DNA from: Actinomycetota bacterium
GTDB taxonomy: Bacteria; Actinomycetota; Acidimicrobiia; Acidimicrobiales; Aldehydirespiratoraceae
Length of the DNA: 35,422 nucleotides
Assembly: GCA_009937405.1 (NCBI GenBank)
Contig: JAACCU010000031.1
Coordinates: 1-35,422 of the forward strand
Reading direction: 5' to 3'
How positions within the stretch are numbered: the stretch's first letter is position 1; each line of letters opens with the position of its first letter. The translations under genes were made by a program, and so were the position numbers. This document shows, one piece after another, positions 1 through 9,574 of the stretch. The notes below the pieces were generated by a model. That model did not search any database. It was given only the letters and a program-made list of their open reading frames with translations, and was not told where the DNA came from.

Positions 1-2
1 AT

Positions 3-545
3 CTCGCAGTTGGGGTCACCGCTGAGGCCGTCGTCCATACAGTTCCGGGTTTGGTGGACGCGCTGGTCGGCTATTTCAGCGACCGGGTCGTGATCCATAC
101 CGAGGATGCTGCGTCTGCGGACGCGCAATGGTGTCTCGAGCAGTACTTGGCCAAGGTCGATGACCACGTCGACCTCGGCCTCATTCGCGGTGCCGTTGTC
201 ACATCTGACCTCCATGAACTGTCGCCCCCCAACGGGCTCTTACTTGTCGCCCGTCTCGACGGTCAACCGGTGGGTTGCAGCTGCCTCACGCTGGTGGCGC
301 CCGATGTCGCCAACATCAAATGCATGTGGATCGACCCGTCTGTGCAAGGTCGTGGGCTTGGGCGGCAACTTCTCGAGCGGGTCATCGTCGAGGGGCGTCG
401 GCTTGGTCTTCAACGGTTGCAGATGGAGACGAATGAGGCGCTCACCGAAGTGATCGCGTTGTGCCGAGACGTGGGTTTCGCCGAGGTCGAGCCGTTCAGC
501 GATGAGCCTCATTCTCACTATTGGTTCGCCGTTGACCTCGACTGA
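3..545 (+). CDS. GNAT family N-acetyltransferase, 5' end off the window (possibly the C-terminal part of a regulator-GNAT fusion)
   Basis: Frame stays open from base 3 with no stop (LAVGVTAEAVVHTVPGLVDALVGYF...). GNAT-like core 'IKCMWIDPSVQGRGLGRQLLERVI' and 'ETNEALTEVIALCRDVGF'. The listed start at 51 is only a TTG inside a longer open frame. Confidence 0.8.
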   Translation, partial: LAVGVTAEAVVHTVPGLVDALVGYFSDRVVIHTEDAASADAQWCLEQYLAKVDDHVDLGLIRGAVVTSDLHELSPPNGLLLVARLDGQPVGCSCLTLVAPDVANIKCMWIDPSVQGRGLGRQLLERVIVEGRRLGLQRLQMETNEALTEVIALCRDVGFAEVEPFSDEPHSHYWFAVDLD

Positions 546-560
546 GGCCATGATCTTCGG

Positions 561-1205
561 ATGATTCCTTCTGCCGTTATCTTCGACTTCGACGGCACCA
601 TCGCCGATACGGAGTGGCCGATCTTTGAGATGGTACGAGCCGCCTATGAGGCGCATGACCTCGAGGTGCATCTCGAGGACTGGGTGCATTCGATCGGCAA
701 GGCCGACAATCGCCCGTTGCACGAGCACCTCGAGGAGCGCCTCGGCCGGCCGCCCGATGCCGACGCGCTCGAGCAGGCCCGTGAGGCGCACGAGCAGGCT
801 CGTTACACGGTCCCGGCTTTGCCCGGCGTTGTCCAGGTGATCGAAGCCGTCGTAGCTGCCGGTCTGCCGTTGGCGGTCGCGAGCAGCTCGCCGATCTCGT
901 GGGTTGACCCTCATCTTGTGCGGCTTGAGCTCCGCCATCACTTCGCCGTGGTCCGTACCCGCGACGATGTCGATCGCGGCAAGCCCCATCCTGACCTCTT
1001 CCTCGCGGCAGCTGCCGCGCTCGAGGTCGACCCGGCCGAGATTCTGGTGATCGAAGATTCAAAGCACGGCTGTTCCGCGGCCAAAGCCGCGGGCATGACC
1101 TGCATCGTGGTCCCTAACCGCATCACCAAGCTTGACGTCCACCCCGACGCAGATCTCGTTCTTGGCTCTCTCCTTGACTTTCCGTTCCCGCACTTTGGCC
1201 TCTGA
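561..1205 (+). CDS. HAD-superfamily hydrolase (beta-phosphoglucomutase/phosphatase-like)
   Basis: N-terminal DxD motif 'VIFDFDGTIADTE', 'ASSS' motif II region, 'KPHPDLFLAAAAALEVDPAEILVIEDSKHG' motifs III/IV. Confidence 0.9.
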   Translation: MIPSAVIFDFDGTIADTEWPIFEMVRAAYEAHDLEVHLEDWVHSIGKADNRPLHEHLEERLGRPPDADALEQAREAHEQARYTVPALPGVVQVIEAVVAAGLPLAVASSSPISWVDPHLVRLELRHHFAVVRTRDDVDRGKPHPDLFLAAAAALEVDPAEILVIEDSKHGCSAAKAAGMTCIVVPNRITKLDVHPDADLVLGSLLDFPFPHFGL

Positions 1206-1276
1206 GCTTCTCTGCCGACAGAGTTTCGCCCTCGTCGTCTTCGTCGTCGCAAAACGGGAGGCGGTAGCCTCGGGGG

Positions 1277-2257
1277 GTGAGGTTTCCGCAGCATCGTCTT
1301 CGTCGCCTTCGTCGTACTCCTGCCCTTCGGCGGATGGTCCGCGAAACACGTCTCCATCCCGATGATCTGATCGCGCCGCTTTTCGTGCGCGAAGGCATCG
1401 ATGAACCACAACCGATTGGATCCTTGCCGGGCCAGATGCAGCACTCGCGTCAGTCGCTGCGCGAAGAGGTTCGCCAACTCAAGGACCTTGGGGTTCCTGC
1501 GGTGATGTTGTTCGGTATTCCGCTGGACAAGGATCACGAGGGGAGCGAGGCGTTCAACCCGGATGGCATTGTTCAGCTTGCGATCCAGGATCTGCGCGAC
1601 GATCACGGTGACGATCTCGTGATCATCCCCGACCTCTGCGTCGACGAGTACACCGACCACGGCCACTGTGGCGTGCTCGATGACCGGGGTCAGCCCGACA
1701 ACGACGCCACCCTCGAGATTTACGAGCAGATCGCTGTCGTCCAGGCCATCGCTGGCGCCGACATTGTTGCTCCGAGCGGGATGATGGACGGTCAAGTCTT
1801 CGCTATTCGCGAAGCCCTCGACGATGCCGGCTTCGACCAGGTTGCGATCCTCGCCTACGCGGCCAAGTACGCCACGGCCCTCTATGGCCCGTTCCGGGAC
1901 GCGGTCGACGTCACCATTATTGGCGGTGGCGACCGGAAGGGCTATCAACAAGATGTCGCCAATGCCCGCGAGGCCATGGAAGAGATCCGCGAGGACATCG
2001 GCGAAGGTGCCGACATTGTCATGGTCAAGCCCGCCATGCCGTACCTCGACGTGATCTCCCGAGCCCGCCAGGAGATCGACATCCCGCTCGCGGCCTATCA
2101 CGTGAGTGGCGAGTACGCGATGGTCCACGCCGCCGCTCAGAACGGTTGGCTCGAACTCGAACCGGTGGCATTCGAACATATTGGTGCCATCAAGCGAGCC
2201 GGCGCCGACCTCATCCTCACCTACTTCTCCCGACTCATCGCCGAAGGATTGCAGTGA
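1277..2257 (+). CDS. hemB: Delta-aminolevulinic acid dehydratase (porphobilinogen synthase)
   Basis: 'DLCVDEYTDHGHCGVL' metal-site region, 'APSGMMDGQV', 'MVKPAMPYLDVI', 'YHVSGEYAMV' are ALAD signatures. Followed by hemL. Confidence 0.95.
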   Translation: MRFPQHRLRRLRRTPALRRMVRETRLHPDDLIAPLFVREGIDEPQPIGSLPGQMQHSRQSLREEVRQLKDLGVPAVMLFGIPLDKDHEGSEAFNPDGIVQLAIQDLRDDHGDDLVIIPDLCVDEYTDHGHCGVLDDRGQPDNDATLEIYEQIAVVQAIAGADIVAPSGMMDGQVFAIREALDDAGFDQVAILAYAAKYATALYGPFRDAVDVTIIGGGDRKGYQQDVANAREAMEEIREDIGEGADIVMVKPAMPYLDVISRARQEIDIPLAAYHVSGEYAMVHAAAQNGWLELEPVAFEHIGAIKRAGADLILTYFSRLIAEGLQ

Positions 2258-3513
2258 CCAATACCAACGCCAGCCTTTTTGAGCGCGCTCAGGCTGTTAT
2301 CCCCGGCGGGGTGAACTCGCCAGTTCGAGCCTTCGGCTCAGTTGGGGGCACTCCCTATTTCGTGGCGCGGGCCGAAGGTCCCTTTGTGTTCGACGTTGAG
2401 GGACGCCGCTACATCGACTACGTCCAGAGCTATGGCCCGTCGATTCTCGGGCACGCTCATCCGGCGATCATCAGCGCCATCCAGGACGCGGCGGTCCGTG
2501 GCACGAGCTACGGGGCGCCGACTGAAAACGAAGTCCTCATCGCCGAGGAGATGACCTCCCGGGTTGCGGGAATGGACAAGGTGCGGCTCGTGTCGAGCGG
2601 TACCGAAGCCACGATGTCGGCAATTCGGCTTGCTCGCGGCACCACCGGCCGCGACAAGATCATCAAGTTCGCCGGCAACTATCACGGCCATTCCGACTCG
2701 CTGCTCGTGGCCGGAGGCTCGGGTATCGCCCAGCAGGGTCTTGTCGGGTCCGAGGGCGTGACCGCCGGAGCGGTCGCTGACACCGTGGTTGCCCCCTACA
2801 ACGTTGTGCCTGAGGTCGATGAGGACGTCGCAGTTGTTTGCGTCGAGCCGATCGCCGCCAATATGGGTCTCGTTGCACCAGCGGCTGGCTTTCTCGAAGG
2901 TCTTCGTGACGCGTGCGACGCCGCGGGCGCGTTGCTGATGTTCGATGAGGTCATCACCGGTTTCCGCCTTTGTCGCGGCGGCGCAGCCGAATGGTTCGGC
3001 GTGCAGCCTGATATCTGGTGCTTCGGCAAAGTCATCGGCGGTGGTCTCCCTATGGGAGCCTTCGGCGCCTCGCATGAGATCATGGGCAACCTTGCCCCGC
3101 TCGGCGGCGTCTACCAGGCCGGCACGCTGTCGGGGAACCCGCTGGCAACGGCCGCGGGCCTCGCCGCCATGCAACACTTGACTGTCGAGGCCTATGACCA
3201 ACTCAGCGCCATCGCCACCCGCCTCGCGGACGGCATGCAGGCGGCCTTCGATGCCGCGGGCGTCGCCGCCGTCGTCCCCCGGATTGGTCCGCTCGTCGGG
3301 CTGTTTTTCGGCGCCACAGCCCCAACCGACTTTGATAGTGCCAAGGTGATCTGCGACAACGGGGTCTACGCCAAGTTCTTCCACGGCATGCTCGACCGTG
3401 GCATCACGCTCGCGCCAGGCGCCTACGAAGCAATCTTCCCGTCTTTGGCGCACACCGACGCGGAGATCGAAGAGACCCTCGTCGCTGTCGCCGAGGTCGC
3501 AGCCAGCCTCTGA
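2254..3513 (+). CDS. hemL: Glutamate-1-semialdehyde 2,1-aminomutase
   Basis: 'VIPGGVNSPVRAFGSVGGTP', 'KFAGNYHGHSDSLLV', 'LMFDEVITGFRL', 'FGKVIGGGLPMGAFGA'. GTG start overlaps the hemB stop (GTGA). The longer ORF from 2146 runs into hemB and is not the likely start. Confidence 0.95.
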   Translation: MTNTNASLFERAQAVIPGGVNSPVRAFGSVGGTPYFVARAEGPFVFDVEGRRYIDYVQSYGPSILGHAHPAIISAIQDAAVRGTSYGAPTENEVLIAEEMTSRVAGMDKVRLVSSGTEATMSAIRLARGTTGRDKIIKFAGNYHGHSDSLLVAGGSGIAQQGLVGSEGVTAGAVADTVVAPYNVVPEVDEDVAVVCVEPIAANMGLVAPAAGFLEGLRDACDAAGALLMFDEVITGFRLCRGGAAEWFGVQPDIWCFGKVIGGGLPMGAFGASHEIMGNLAPLGGVYQAGTLSGNPLATAAGLAAMQHLTVEAYDQLSAIATRLADGMQAAFDAAGVAAVVPRIGPLVGLFFGATAPTDFDSAKVICDNGVYAKFFHGMLDRGITLAPGAYEAIFPSLAHTDAEIEETLVAVAEVAASL

Positions 3514-3649
3514 CCCTCTGTTCTTGGCCAGAACGCGGCTGCTTGGCAACCTTGTGTCGTCGAAGAACCGAAACCCCTTGCGTTCGCGAACCACACTGGG
3601 ACATGTTGGGCACTGATCGCCGAACGCGCACTACGAATAAGGATTGAGC

Positions 3650-4498
3650 ATGAACAACAAGACATTGATTGGTGGAGCACTTGCGGTAGTAGCGGTTCTC
3701 GGAATCGCGGTGTGGTGGTTTGTCTTCAACGGCGATGCGCCGGAGGCAGTGTCGGTCGACGATGCCAACGCTCAACTGGACGCGGATCTTGCCGCCGCCG
3801 CGGATGACGACGGTGCAGCTGATAGCGGTGCGGATGACGGCGGCGCGGATGACGACGGCGGCGCGGATGACGACGGTGCCGCTGATAGCGGTGCGGATGA
3901 CGGCGGCACCGACGCCAGCGCGGCGGCCGGATTCGATGGCGACATCGATGCCGTCTGGGTTATCGATGACGAGATTGGTTCGTTCGACTTCGAGACCGCC
4001 AGCGGCAGCTTTGCCGGCTTCCGGGTCGACGAAGAGCTCACGGTCGGCGCGGTTGTCGCCGTCGGCCGCAGCGGTGGTGTCGCTGGCTCACTCACCATCG
4101 AGGGGGGCGCTCTCACTGCTGCCAACATCACGGTCGACATGAGCACGATCGTCTCCAACGATTCGCGTCGCGAAAGTGCCATTCGTCGAACTGTCGATGC
4201 CAGCAGCTTCCCGACCGCCAGCTTCACGCTGACCCAGCCGGTCGAACTGCCCGCTGGTCTTGGAGACGGCGAGACCGTGACCGTCGACGCCGTTGGCGAT
4301 CTCACCATCGCGGGTACAACCAACGAGGTGACGTTTGCCATTACAGCGCTCGTGCGGGTCGACGGCTTCGGCATCGTCACCGGCTCGGTTGAAATGGTCT
4401 GGGATGACTTCGGCATCACTCCACCGTCAGCACCGGTCGTCGTTTCGATCGCCGATGAGGGTGTTATCGAGTTCCAACTCGTCGTTGCCAAGGGGTAG
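3650..4498 (+). CDS. Membrane-anchored YceI-like domain protein with Asp/Ala/Gly repeat linker
   Basis: N-terminal TM 'TLIGGALAVVAVLGIAVWWFVF', low-complexity acidic linker, then a YceI-like domain ('ITVDMSTIVSNDSRRESAIRRT', 'FPTASFTLTQPV', 'DLTIAGTTNEVTFAI'). ATG at 3650 is preceded by AAGGA; stop TAG. Confidence 0.85.
   Translation: MNNKTLIGGALAVVAVLGIAVWWFVFNGDAPEAVSVDDANAQLDADLAAAADDDGAADSGADDGGADDDGGADDDGAADSGADDGGTDASAAAGFDGDIDAVWVIDDEIGSFDFETASGSFAGFRVDEELTVGAVVAVGRSGGVAGSLTIEGGALTAANITVDMSTIVSNDSRRESAIRRTVDASSFPTASFTLTQPVELPAGLGDGETVTVDAVGDLTIAGTTNEVTFAITALVRVDGFGIVTGSVEMVWDDFGITPPSAPVVVSIADEGVIEFQLVVAKG
3800..3907 (+). repeat. Imperfect in-frame minisatellite coding for (G/A)ADD-type repeats
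   Basis: A 45-bp unit GCGGATGACGACGGTGC[A/C]GCTGATAGCGGTGCGGATGACGGCGGC at 3800-3844 and 3863-3907 with one mismatch by eye, separated by an 18-bp partial unit. Confidence 0.85.
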
Positions 4499-4681
4499 GC
4501 GATCCCAGAGCCTGAGGCTCTAGAGCCGCCGGTCTTGCGCCCGAACGGGCTAGACACATTCGATGGTTCAGGCATCCGCAGGCAACAAGAAGACCGGGCG
4601 GTCACTGCTCGAGCCTCTCGAACGCCGATTCTTCGACAGGGCGACCCTCACGGTTCCGAAGCCGATCATGAGCCAGCGCCG

Positions 4682-5872
4682 ATGACGGCCCTCGTCGTCG
4701 GTGGGGGTCCGTCTGGGCTGATGGCCGCAGAGCGGCTCGTGGCTGCGGGTCATCGGGTCACGGTCATCGATCAGCGTCGATCGTTTGGCCGGACGCTTCT
4801 CCTGGCGGGACGAAGTGGCCTCAACCTGACTCACAGTGAGCGGCTCGACGAGTTCCTGGATCGATACGGGCCGGCCCGGTCTCGGCTCGAACCCATGCTT
4901 CGGGCATTTGACCCCGAGTCGCTCCGAGCCTGGGCCGACCACCTTGGCGCCGAGACCTTTGTCGGTTCCAGCGGTCGCGTGTTCCCGATGGTGCAGAAAG
5001 CCACACCGCTTCTGCGGGCGTGGCTTGATCGGCTTACCGAGGCTGGTGTCGAGTTCCGAACCGGCCTGGCATGGACCGGGTTCGTGAACGGCGGTGTGGC
5101 TGTTGTGGCCGGGGACGGATCGGTGCTGGAGCTTCGGGCCGACAGGGTTGTGCTCGCTCTTGGCGGCGGGAGTTGGCCGCGGGTCGGTGGCGACGGCGGC
5201 TGGATAGAGATCCTGAGAGACGCCGGGGTCGAGTGTGTTGATCTCGCCGCAGCGAACGCAGGAGTTCTCGTCGACTGGACCCCCAAGCACCTGGTCGACT
5301 TTGAGGGTGAGCCGTTGAAGAACGTGGCGGTTTCGATCGCCGGCCAAACCATCCGCGGCGAACCCGTGGTCACCCGAGGCGGACTGGAAGGCGGACCCAT
5401 CTACGGACTCGGACCGAAGATACGAGCAGAGCTCAACGAATCGGGCACGGCCGTAGTCCAGATCGATCTCCTCCCCGACATTTCACACAACGGCCTGGGT
5501 ATCCGGCTCGAAACCAAACGCCCCAAAGACAGCGTTTCGACGTACCTGCGGCGGGCCGGGATCAAGCCTGTCGGCATCTCCCTTATGCGCGAGGCCACCG
5601 GCAATCGACTGCCCGACGACCGTGCGGGGATGGCGTTGCTTGCCAAGGCGGTGCCGGTGGCGATCACGGCGATGGCCCCAATAGAGCGAGCGATTTCGAC
5701 CGCGGGCGGCGTTGCCTGGTCAGCGGTCGACGAGTCCCTTCAGCTCACAGCGCGACCCGGCGTCTATGTTGCCGGCGAGATGCTCGACTGGGAAGCACCC
5801 ACGGGCGGCTATCTCCTCCAGGCCTGCTTCAGCACCGGAGCCTGGGCCGGTCGAAGTAACGCTGGGCCCTGA
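4682..5872 (+). CDS. FAD-dependent oxidoreductase, HI0933/BaiN/TIGR03862-like
   Basis: N-terminal Rossmann 'MTALVVGGGPSGLMAAERLVAAGHRVTVID', 'GRSGLNLTHSE', C-terminal 'GVYVAGEMLDWEAPTGGYLLQACFSTGAWAG'. The ATG at 4682 fits the domain start better than the listed 4535. Confidence 0.85.
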   Translation: MTALVVGGGPSGLMAAERLVAAGHRVTVIDQRRSFGRTLLLAGRSGLNLTHSERLDEFLDRYGPARSRLEPMLRAFDPESLRAWADHLGAETFVGSSGRVFPMVQKATPLLRAWLDRLTEAGVEFRTGLAWTGFVNGGVAVVAGDGSVLELRADRVVLALGGGSWPRVGGDGGWIEILRDAGVECVDLAAANAGVLVDWTPKHLVDFEGEPLKNVAVSIAGQTIRGEPVVTRGGLEGGPIYGLGPKIRAELNESGTAVVQIDLLPDISHNGLGIRLETKRPKDSVSTYLRRAGIKPVGISLMREATGNRLPDDRAGMALLAKAVPVAITAMAPIERAISTAGGVAWSAVDESLQLTARPGVYVAGEMLDWEAPTGGYLLQACFSTGAWAGRSNAGP

Positions 5873-5924
5873 CCCCGGTTCGTTCTCCAGCGGTCTTCGT
5901 CGACGGCTGGGTTAGGTTCGCCCG

Positions 5925-6709
5925 ATGGCTACACCTACCTCTCTTGGCCAGCTCGACCCTGCCTTCCTTACGAAGGTGCTAGGTCAACGGGTCGCATCGG
6001 TCGAGTAGCAACGCATCGCTGTGGGAGAGGGGTTCCTTGGGGAACTGGCCCGTCTCACGCTTTCGTTCGGAGACGGCGCCGATGGCCGGGCGACGTTGAT
6101 CGCGAAGATCCCCACAAGCGACAGTGGCCTAAAGCCGATCGGGCTGACGCTCCAACTCTACGAACGAGAGGCCCGCCCCTATACGGGGGTCATCCCGCAA
6201 CTAGAGGTGCGCACGGCTAATGCCCTCTGCAACGAGATGGATGTCGAGGCCAACGGGTTCTGCCTTATTCTTGAAGACATCGTTCCCCGCGGTCGTGGAG
6301 ATGTATGGCGGTCTGCTTGGTGAGGACGTGATCGCTCACATGGCGCACTACATGCCGACGATTTCCCATGCTGACTTCTTGCGGATCGAGGTGCCGCATG
6401 CTCTGCCACGGCAACTTCGATCCGGAGTTTCGTCGGATCCACGAGCACGACCTGCTTCGTCTCTACGTTGACACCATCTCGTCAATGGACGCCGGCTACC
6501 ACGAGTTCGATGACCTCATGTACAGCTATGTCGTCACCCTGAACTTCTGGTTTGCTTTGTGGTGCCATGGTGGAGCGACCAAGGGCGAAACAACCCAACG
6601 CGGCGAAGAGCTCTTCGCCCGTGTCATCGTTCGCGTCGTTGACGCCTACCGTCAGCACGAGGCGTGGGAGCACATTGGCCAACACGAACCGCGCACTCGC
6701 TTCCACTAG
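5925..6709 (+). pseudogene. Degenerate aminoglycoside-phosphotransferase/kinase-like gene
   Basis: Homologous pieces lie in different frames: 'MATPTSLGQLDPAFLTKVLGQRVASVE*QRIAVGEGFLGELARLTL...FCLILEDI' (in-frame TAG at 6006-6008), then 'VEMYGGLLGEDVIAHM', then 'LCHGNFD...RIHEHDLLRLYVDTI' in another frame. The linker region and the segment after the HG(N/D)F loop look missing. Confidence 0.7.
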
Positions 6710-6734
6710 GGAGTGCGGGTTTCGCTCAACGTGA

Positions 6735-7613
6735 CTAGATGTCGACGTGGCCGTCGACGCACGTGACGGCGTCGCCGCCGACCCAGATCTCGCCGTCGGC
6801 TTGATCGATGAACACTCGCCCCGCCCGACCGAGTGCGGTGCCTTGAGCCGCCACATACGGAGCGGTGAGCGTGCCGTCGGCCAGCAGCCATTGGGCGAGC
6901 GCAGCGTTGAGACTGCCGGTGACCGGGTCTTCGCCCGGCCCTCCACCGGCACGGAAGAAGGCGCGCACCTCGATGGCGAACTCGTCGTCACCGTTGTTGT
7001 CAACGGCCCCGGTCTTGGCCAGCCCGGCGACACCGACGGGGCTAGGGCCAACGACGCCGATGTCGTAGCTTTCCACCGCGCTGAAGTCAGGCTCAAGAGC
7101 TAGGACGGCCTCAGCATTGGCAAGGCGGACAGCGATCCAGCCTGGTCCGTTGTCACACCATTGAGCGTCGAGAACTTCGGCACGAGCAATCTGCAGGATC
7201 AGGCAAACCCGGGCGATGTCGGCTTCGTCGGCGGGACCACCGCGGATGAGATCCGGGGCAGCGAACGCGAGCCGTCCATCCGACTGGCGAAGGTTGACGA
7301 GGCCAACCCCGCACTCCTGCACGACGATGCCCTCGGTCGCAGGGACGCCCCCCGCTTCGAGCCAGGCGTGGCAGGTGCCGATGGTCGGGTGGCCGGCGAA
7401 CGGCAGCTCGGACCCGGGCGTGAAGATGCGGACCCGGTAGTCGGCACCAGCCTCTGTCGGTGCGAGGACGAACGTGGTCTCGCTCAGATTCGTCCAATGA
7501 GCGAACTGCTGCATCTGTTCATCGGAGAGATCGTCGGCATCAAACACGACTGCTACCGGATTACCGCGGTACGGAACGGCGGTGAATACATCAACTTGCT
7601 TGAACGGACGCAT
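6735..7613 (-). CDS. PhzF family isomerase/epimerase-like protein
   Basis: 'FKQVDVFTAVPYRGNPVAVVFDADDLSDEQMQQFAHWTNLSETTFVL', 'VRIFTPGSELPFAGHPTIGTCHA', 'GPGEDPVTGSLNAALAQWL' are PhzF signatures. Confidence 0.93.
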   Translation of the reverse strand: MRPFKQVDVFTAVPYRGNPVAVVFDADDLSDEQMQQFAHWTNLSETTFVLAPTEAGADYRVRIFTPGSELPFAGHPTIGTCHAWLEAGGVPATEGIVVQECGVGLVNLRQSDGRLAFAAPDLIRGGPADEADIARVCLILQIARAEVLDAQWCDNGPGWIAVRLANAEAVLALEPDFSAVESYDIGVVGPSPVGVAGLAKTGAVDNNGDDEFAIEVRAFFRAGGGPGEDPVTGSLNAALAQWLLADGTLTAPYVAAQGTALGRAGRVFIDQADGEIWVGGDAVTCVDGHVDI

Positions 7614-7671
7614 CCGCGAACCGTACTAAGGCACGCGTGAACAGAGAAGATGCTGCGGTGCAGGGCCCCCG

Positions 7672-9306
7672 TTACTTGCGCAGGGCCCGGTACCTGCGGA
7701 TCAGGGCATTGGTGCTGGCGTCGTGGTCCAGGGCTGGTTCGTCGGAGGCGACGAGTTCGGGGATGATGGCGGTGGCCAGTTCCTTGCCGAGCTCGACTCC
7801 CCATTGGTCGAACGAGTTGACGCCCCACACCACACCCTGGGTGAACACTTGGTGTTCGTAGAGCGCCACGAGTTGGCCGAGTACCGAAGGGGTGAGCGCT
7901 GGCGCCATGATCGTTGTCGATGGGCGATTGCCCGGGAACGTGCGGTGGTTGACGAGCGCCGGGTTGGTCTCGGTCGCGGCTACCTCATCAGCGGTCTTGC
8001 CGAACGCGAGTGCCTCGGACTGGGCGAGGCAGTTCGCCACCAGAAGATCGTGATGGGCTTCGACCCCAGCGAGTTGATCGTTGGTGTGGTCGGGGGCCGC
8101 CATCAGAATGAAGTCGGTGGGCACAACAGTGGTGCCCTGATGCAAGAGCTGATGGAACGAGTGCTGGCCGTTCGTCCCCGCTTGGCCCCAGATGATCGGC
8201 CCGGTCTCGTACGTGACGGGTTCGCCATCGAGCCGCACTTGCTTGCCGTTGCTCTACATGTCGAGCTGCTGGAGGTAGGCGGGGAATCGATGGAGGTAAC
8301 GCGAGTAGGGGAGGACGGCCCGAGTCGGTAGGTCACAGAACGTGCGGTACCAGACTTCGATGAGCCCAAGGAGGGCCGGAGCGTTTTGCGCGATCGGAGT
8401 CGAGACGAAATGGTCGTCGACGATTCGGAACCCGTCGAGCATTTCGCCGAAGGCCTCAGCCCCGATGGCAAGCATGAGTGACAGGCCGATGGCGGAGTCC
8501 ATCGAGTAGCGGCCGCCGACCCAATCCCAAAAGTTGAACATGTTGGCGGTGTCGATCCCGAAGGCGGCCACGGCGTCAGCGTTGGTGGACACCGCGACGA
8601 AGTGCTTGGCGACGGCGTCGTCGCCGAGCCGATCGGCCAGCCAGCGGCGAGCGGAAGTGGCGTTGGTGAGTGTCTCCTGCGTGGTGAACGTTTTTGACGA
8701 GATCACGAACATTGTGGTGGCCGGATCGAGATCGGAAACGGCCGCGGCGAGATCGCTGCCATCGACGGTGGACACGAACTCACAGCGGATGCGTGGGTGA
8801 CGAAATGCAGCGAGTGCTTCGTAGGCCATGACAGGGCCGAGGTCGGATCCCCCGATCCCGATGTTGACGACTGTCTTGATGGGCATACCGGTTGCACCAA
8901 GCCAGTCGCCGCTGCGTACCCGATCGGTGAATGCCGCCATCTGTGCAAGCACACGGTGCACCCCCGGCACGACGTCCTCACCATCGACCACGATCGTTCG
9001 GCCTGCGGGGGCGCGGAGCGCCGTGTGAAGGACGGCTCGGTCCTCCGTCGAATTGATGCGATCACCGCGCATCATTGCTGTCGCTCGATCAGCTACACGG
9101 GTCGTCTCGGCGAGCGCGATGAGGTCGGCCAATACCGCGGGGGTGATCCGATTCTTTGACCAGTCGATGATCAGATCACCGACTGACAGTGTCATGGCAT
9201 CGACGCGCTCCGGGTCACCGGCGAAGAGAGAGCGCAGTTCGAGGTCAGCGAAATGCTCGGCGTGGGTACGTAGCGCCCGCCATGCGTCAGTCATCGTGAT
9301 GTCCAC
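7672..9306 (-). pseudogene. pgi: Glucose-6-phosphate isomerase, full-length frame interrupted by one in-frame TAG
   Basis: ORFs 8254-9306 and 7672-8238 are in the same frame and together form a 545-codon Pgi. '[18 protein letters not shown]', '[13 protein letters not shown]' and '[21 protein letters not shown]' precede the stop. The stop sits in '[49 protein letters not shown]', at the position of Glu in the MESNGK motif. Confidence 0.92.
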
Positions 9307-9574
9307 CTGGTCTCCTCGACTTCACTACCCCGACACATAATCGCAGAGGCATTCAACCCGTTTGCACCATGATTGCGGGCGTAACGCCCCGGGTAGGTGA
9401 TCTAGACCCATGAGTTGTTTGCTTCATGTTGCTCCGTTCAGTGGTTTTCTGGATCGAATCCGAGTCCTGATGGCGTTGCCGTGACGGTGAGAGCTCAGAC
9501 AACGAAGACGGCCCCATCAACGATTACGCCATGTCCACTGGCCGCATGAATTCTGACGATGGTAGTTTCCGCTG

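Noticed and set aside
1629-1690. HemB metal site 'DLCVDEYTDHGHC' lacking one of the three Cys of the E. coli zinc site
   Set aside because: Variation in ALAD metal ligands is well known and this pattern looks lineage-typical; not novel on this evidence.
938-2179. 413-aa minus-strand ORF opposite HAD/hemB (and similar long antisense ORFs, e.g. 2338-3594, 3772-4605, 9776-10762, 24231-25106, 30514-31566, 32100-33023)
   Set aside because: Shadow ORFs expected from high-GC codon bias opposite clearly recognised genes; low-complexity compositions and no recognisable domains.
4507-4521. Short hairpin AGAGCC-TGA-GGCTCT after the YceI-like gene
   Set aside because: Short 6-bp stem without a U-tract; may be a weak terminator but not supportable.
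5925-9306. Genome-wide TAG (amber) reassignment suggested by two in-frame TAGs
   Set aside because: TAG is used as the terminal stop of several intact genes in this window, and one of the two interrupted genes also has frameshifts and deletions. Not enough support; kept only as a check on pgi.
9377-9389. Small inverted repeat GGGCG-TAA-CGCCC in the pgi/P450 intergenic region
   Set aside because: 5-bp arms in GC-rich DNA are expected by chance; no promoter context recognised.
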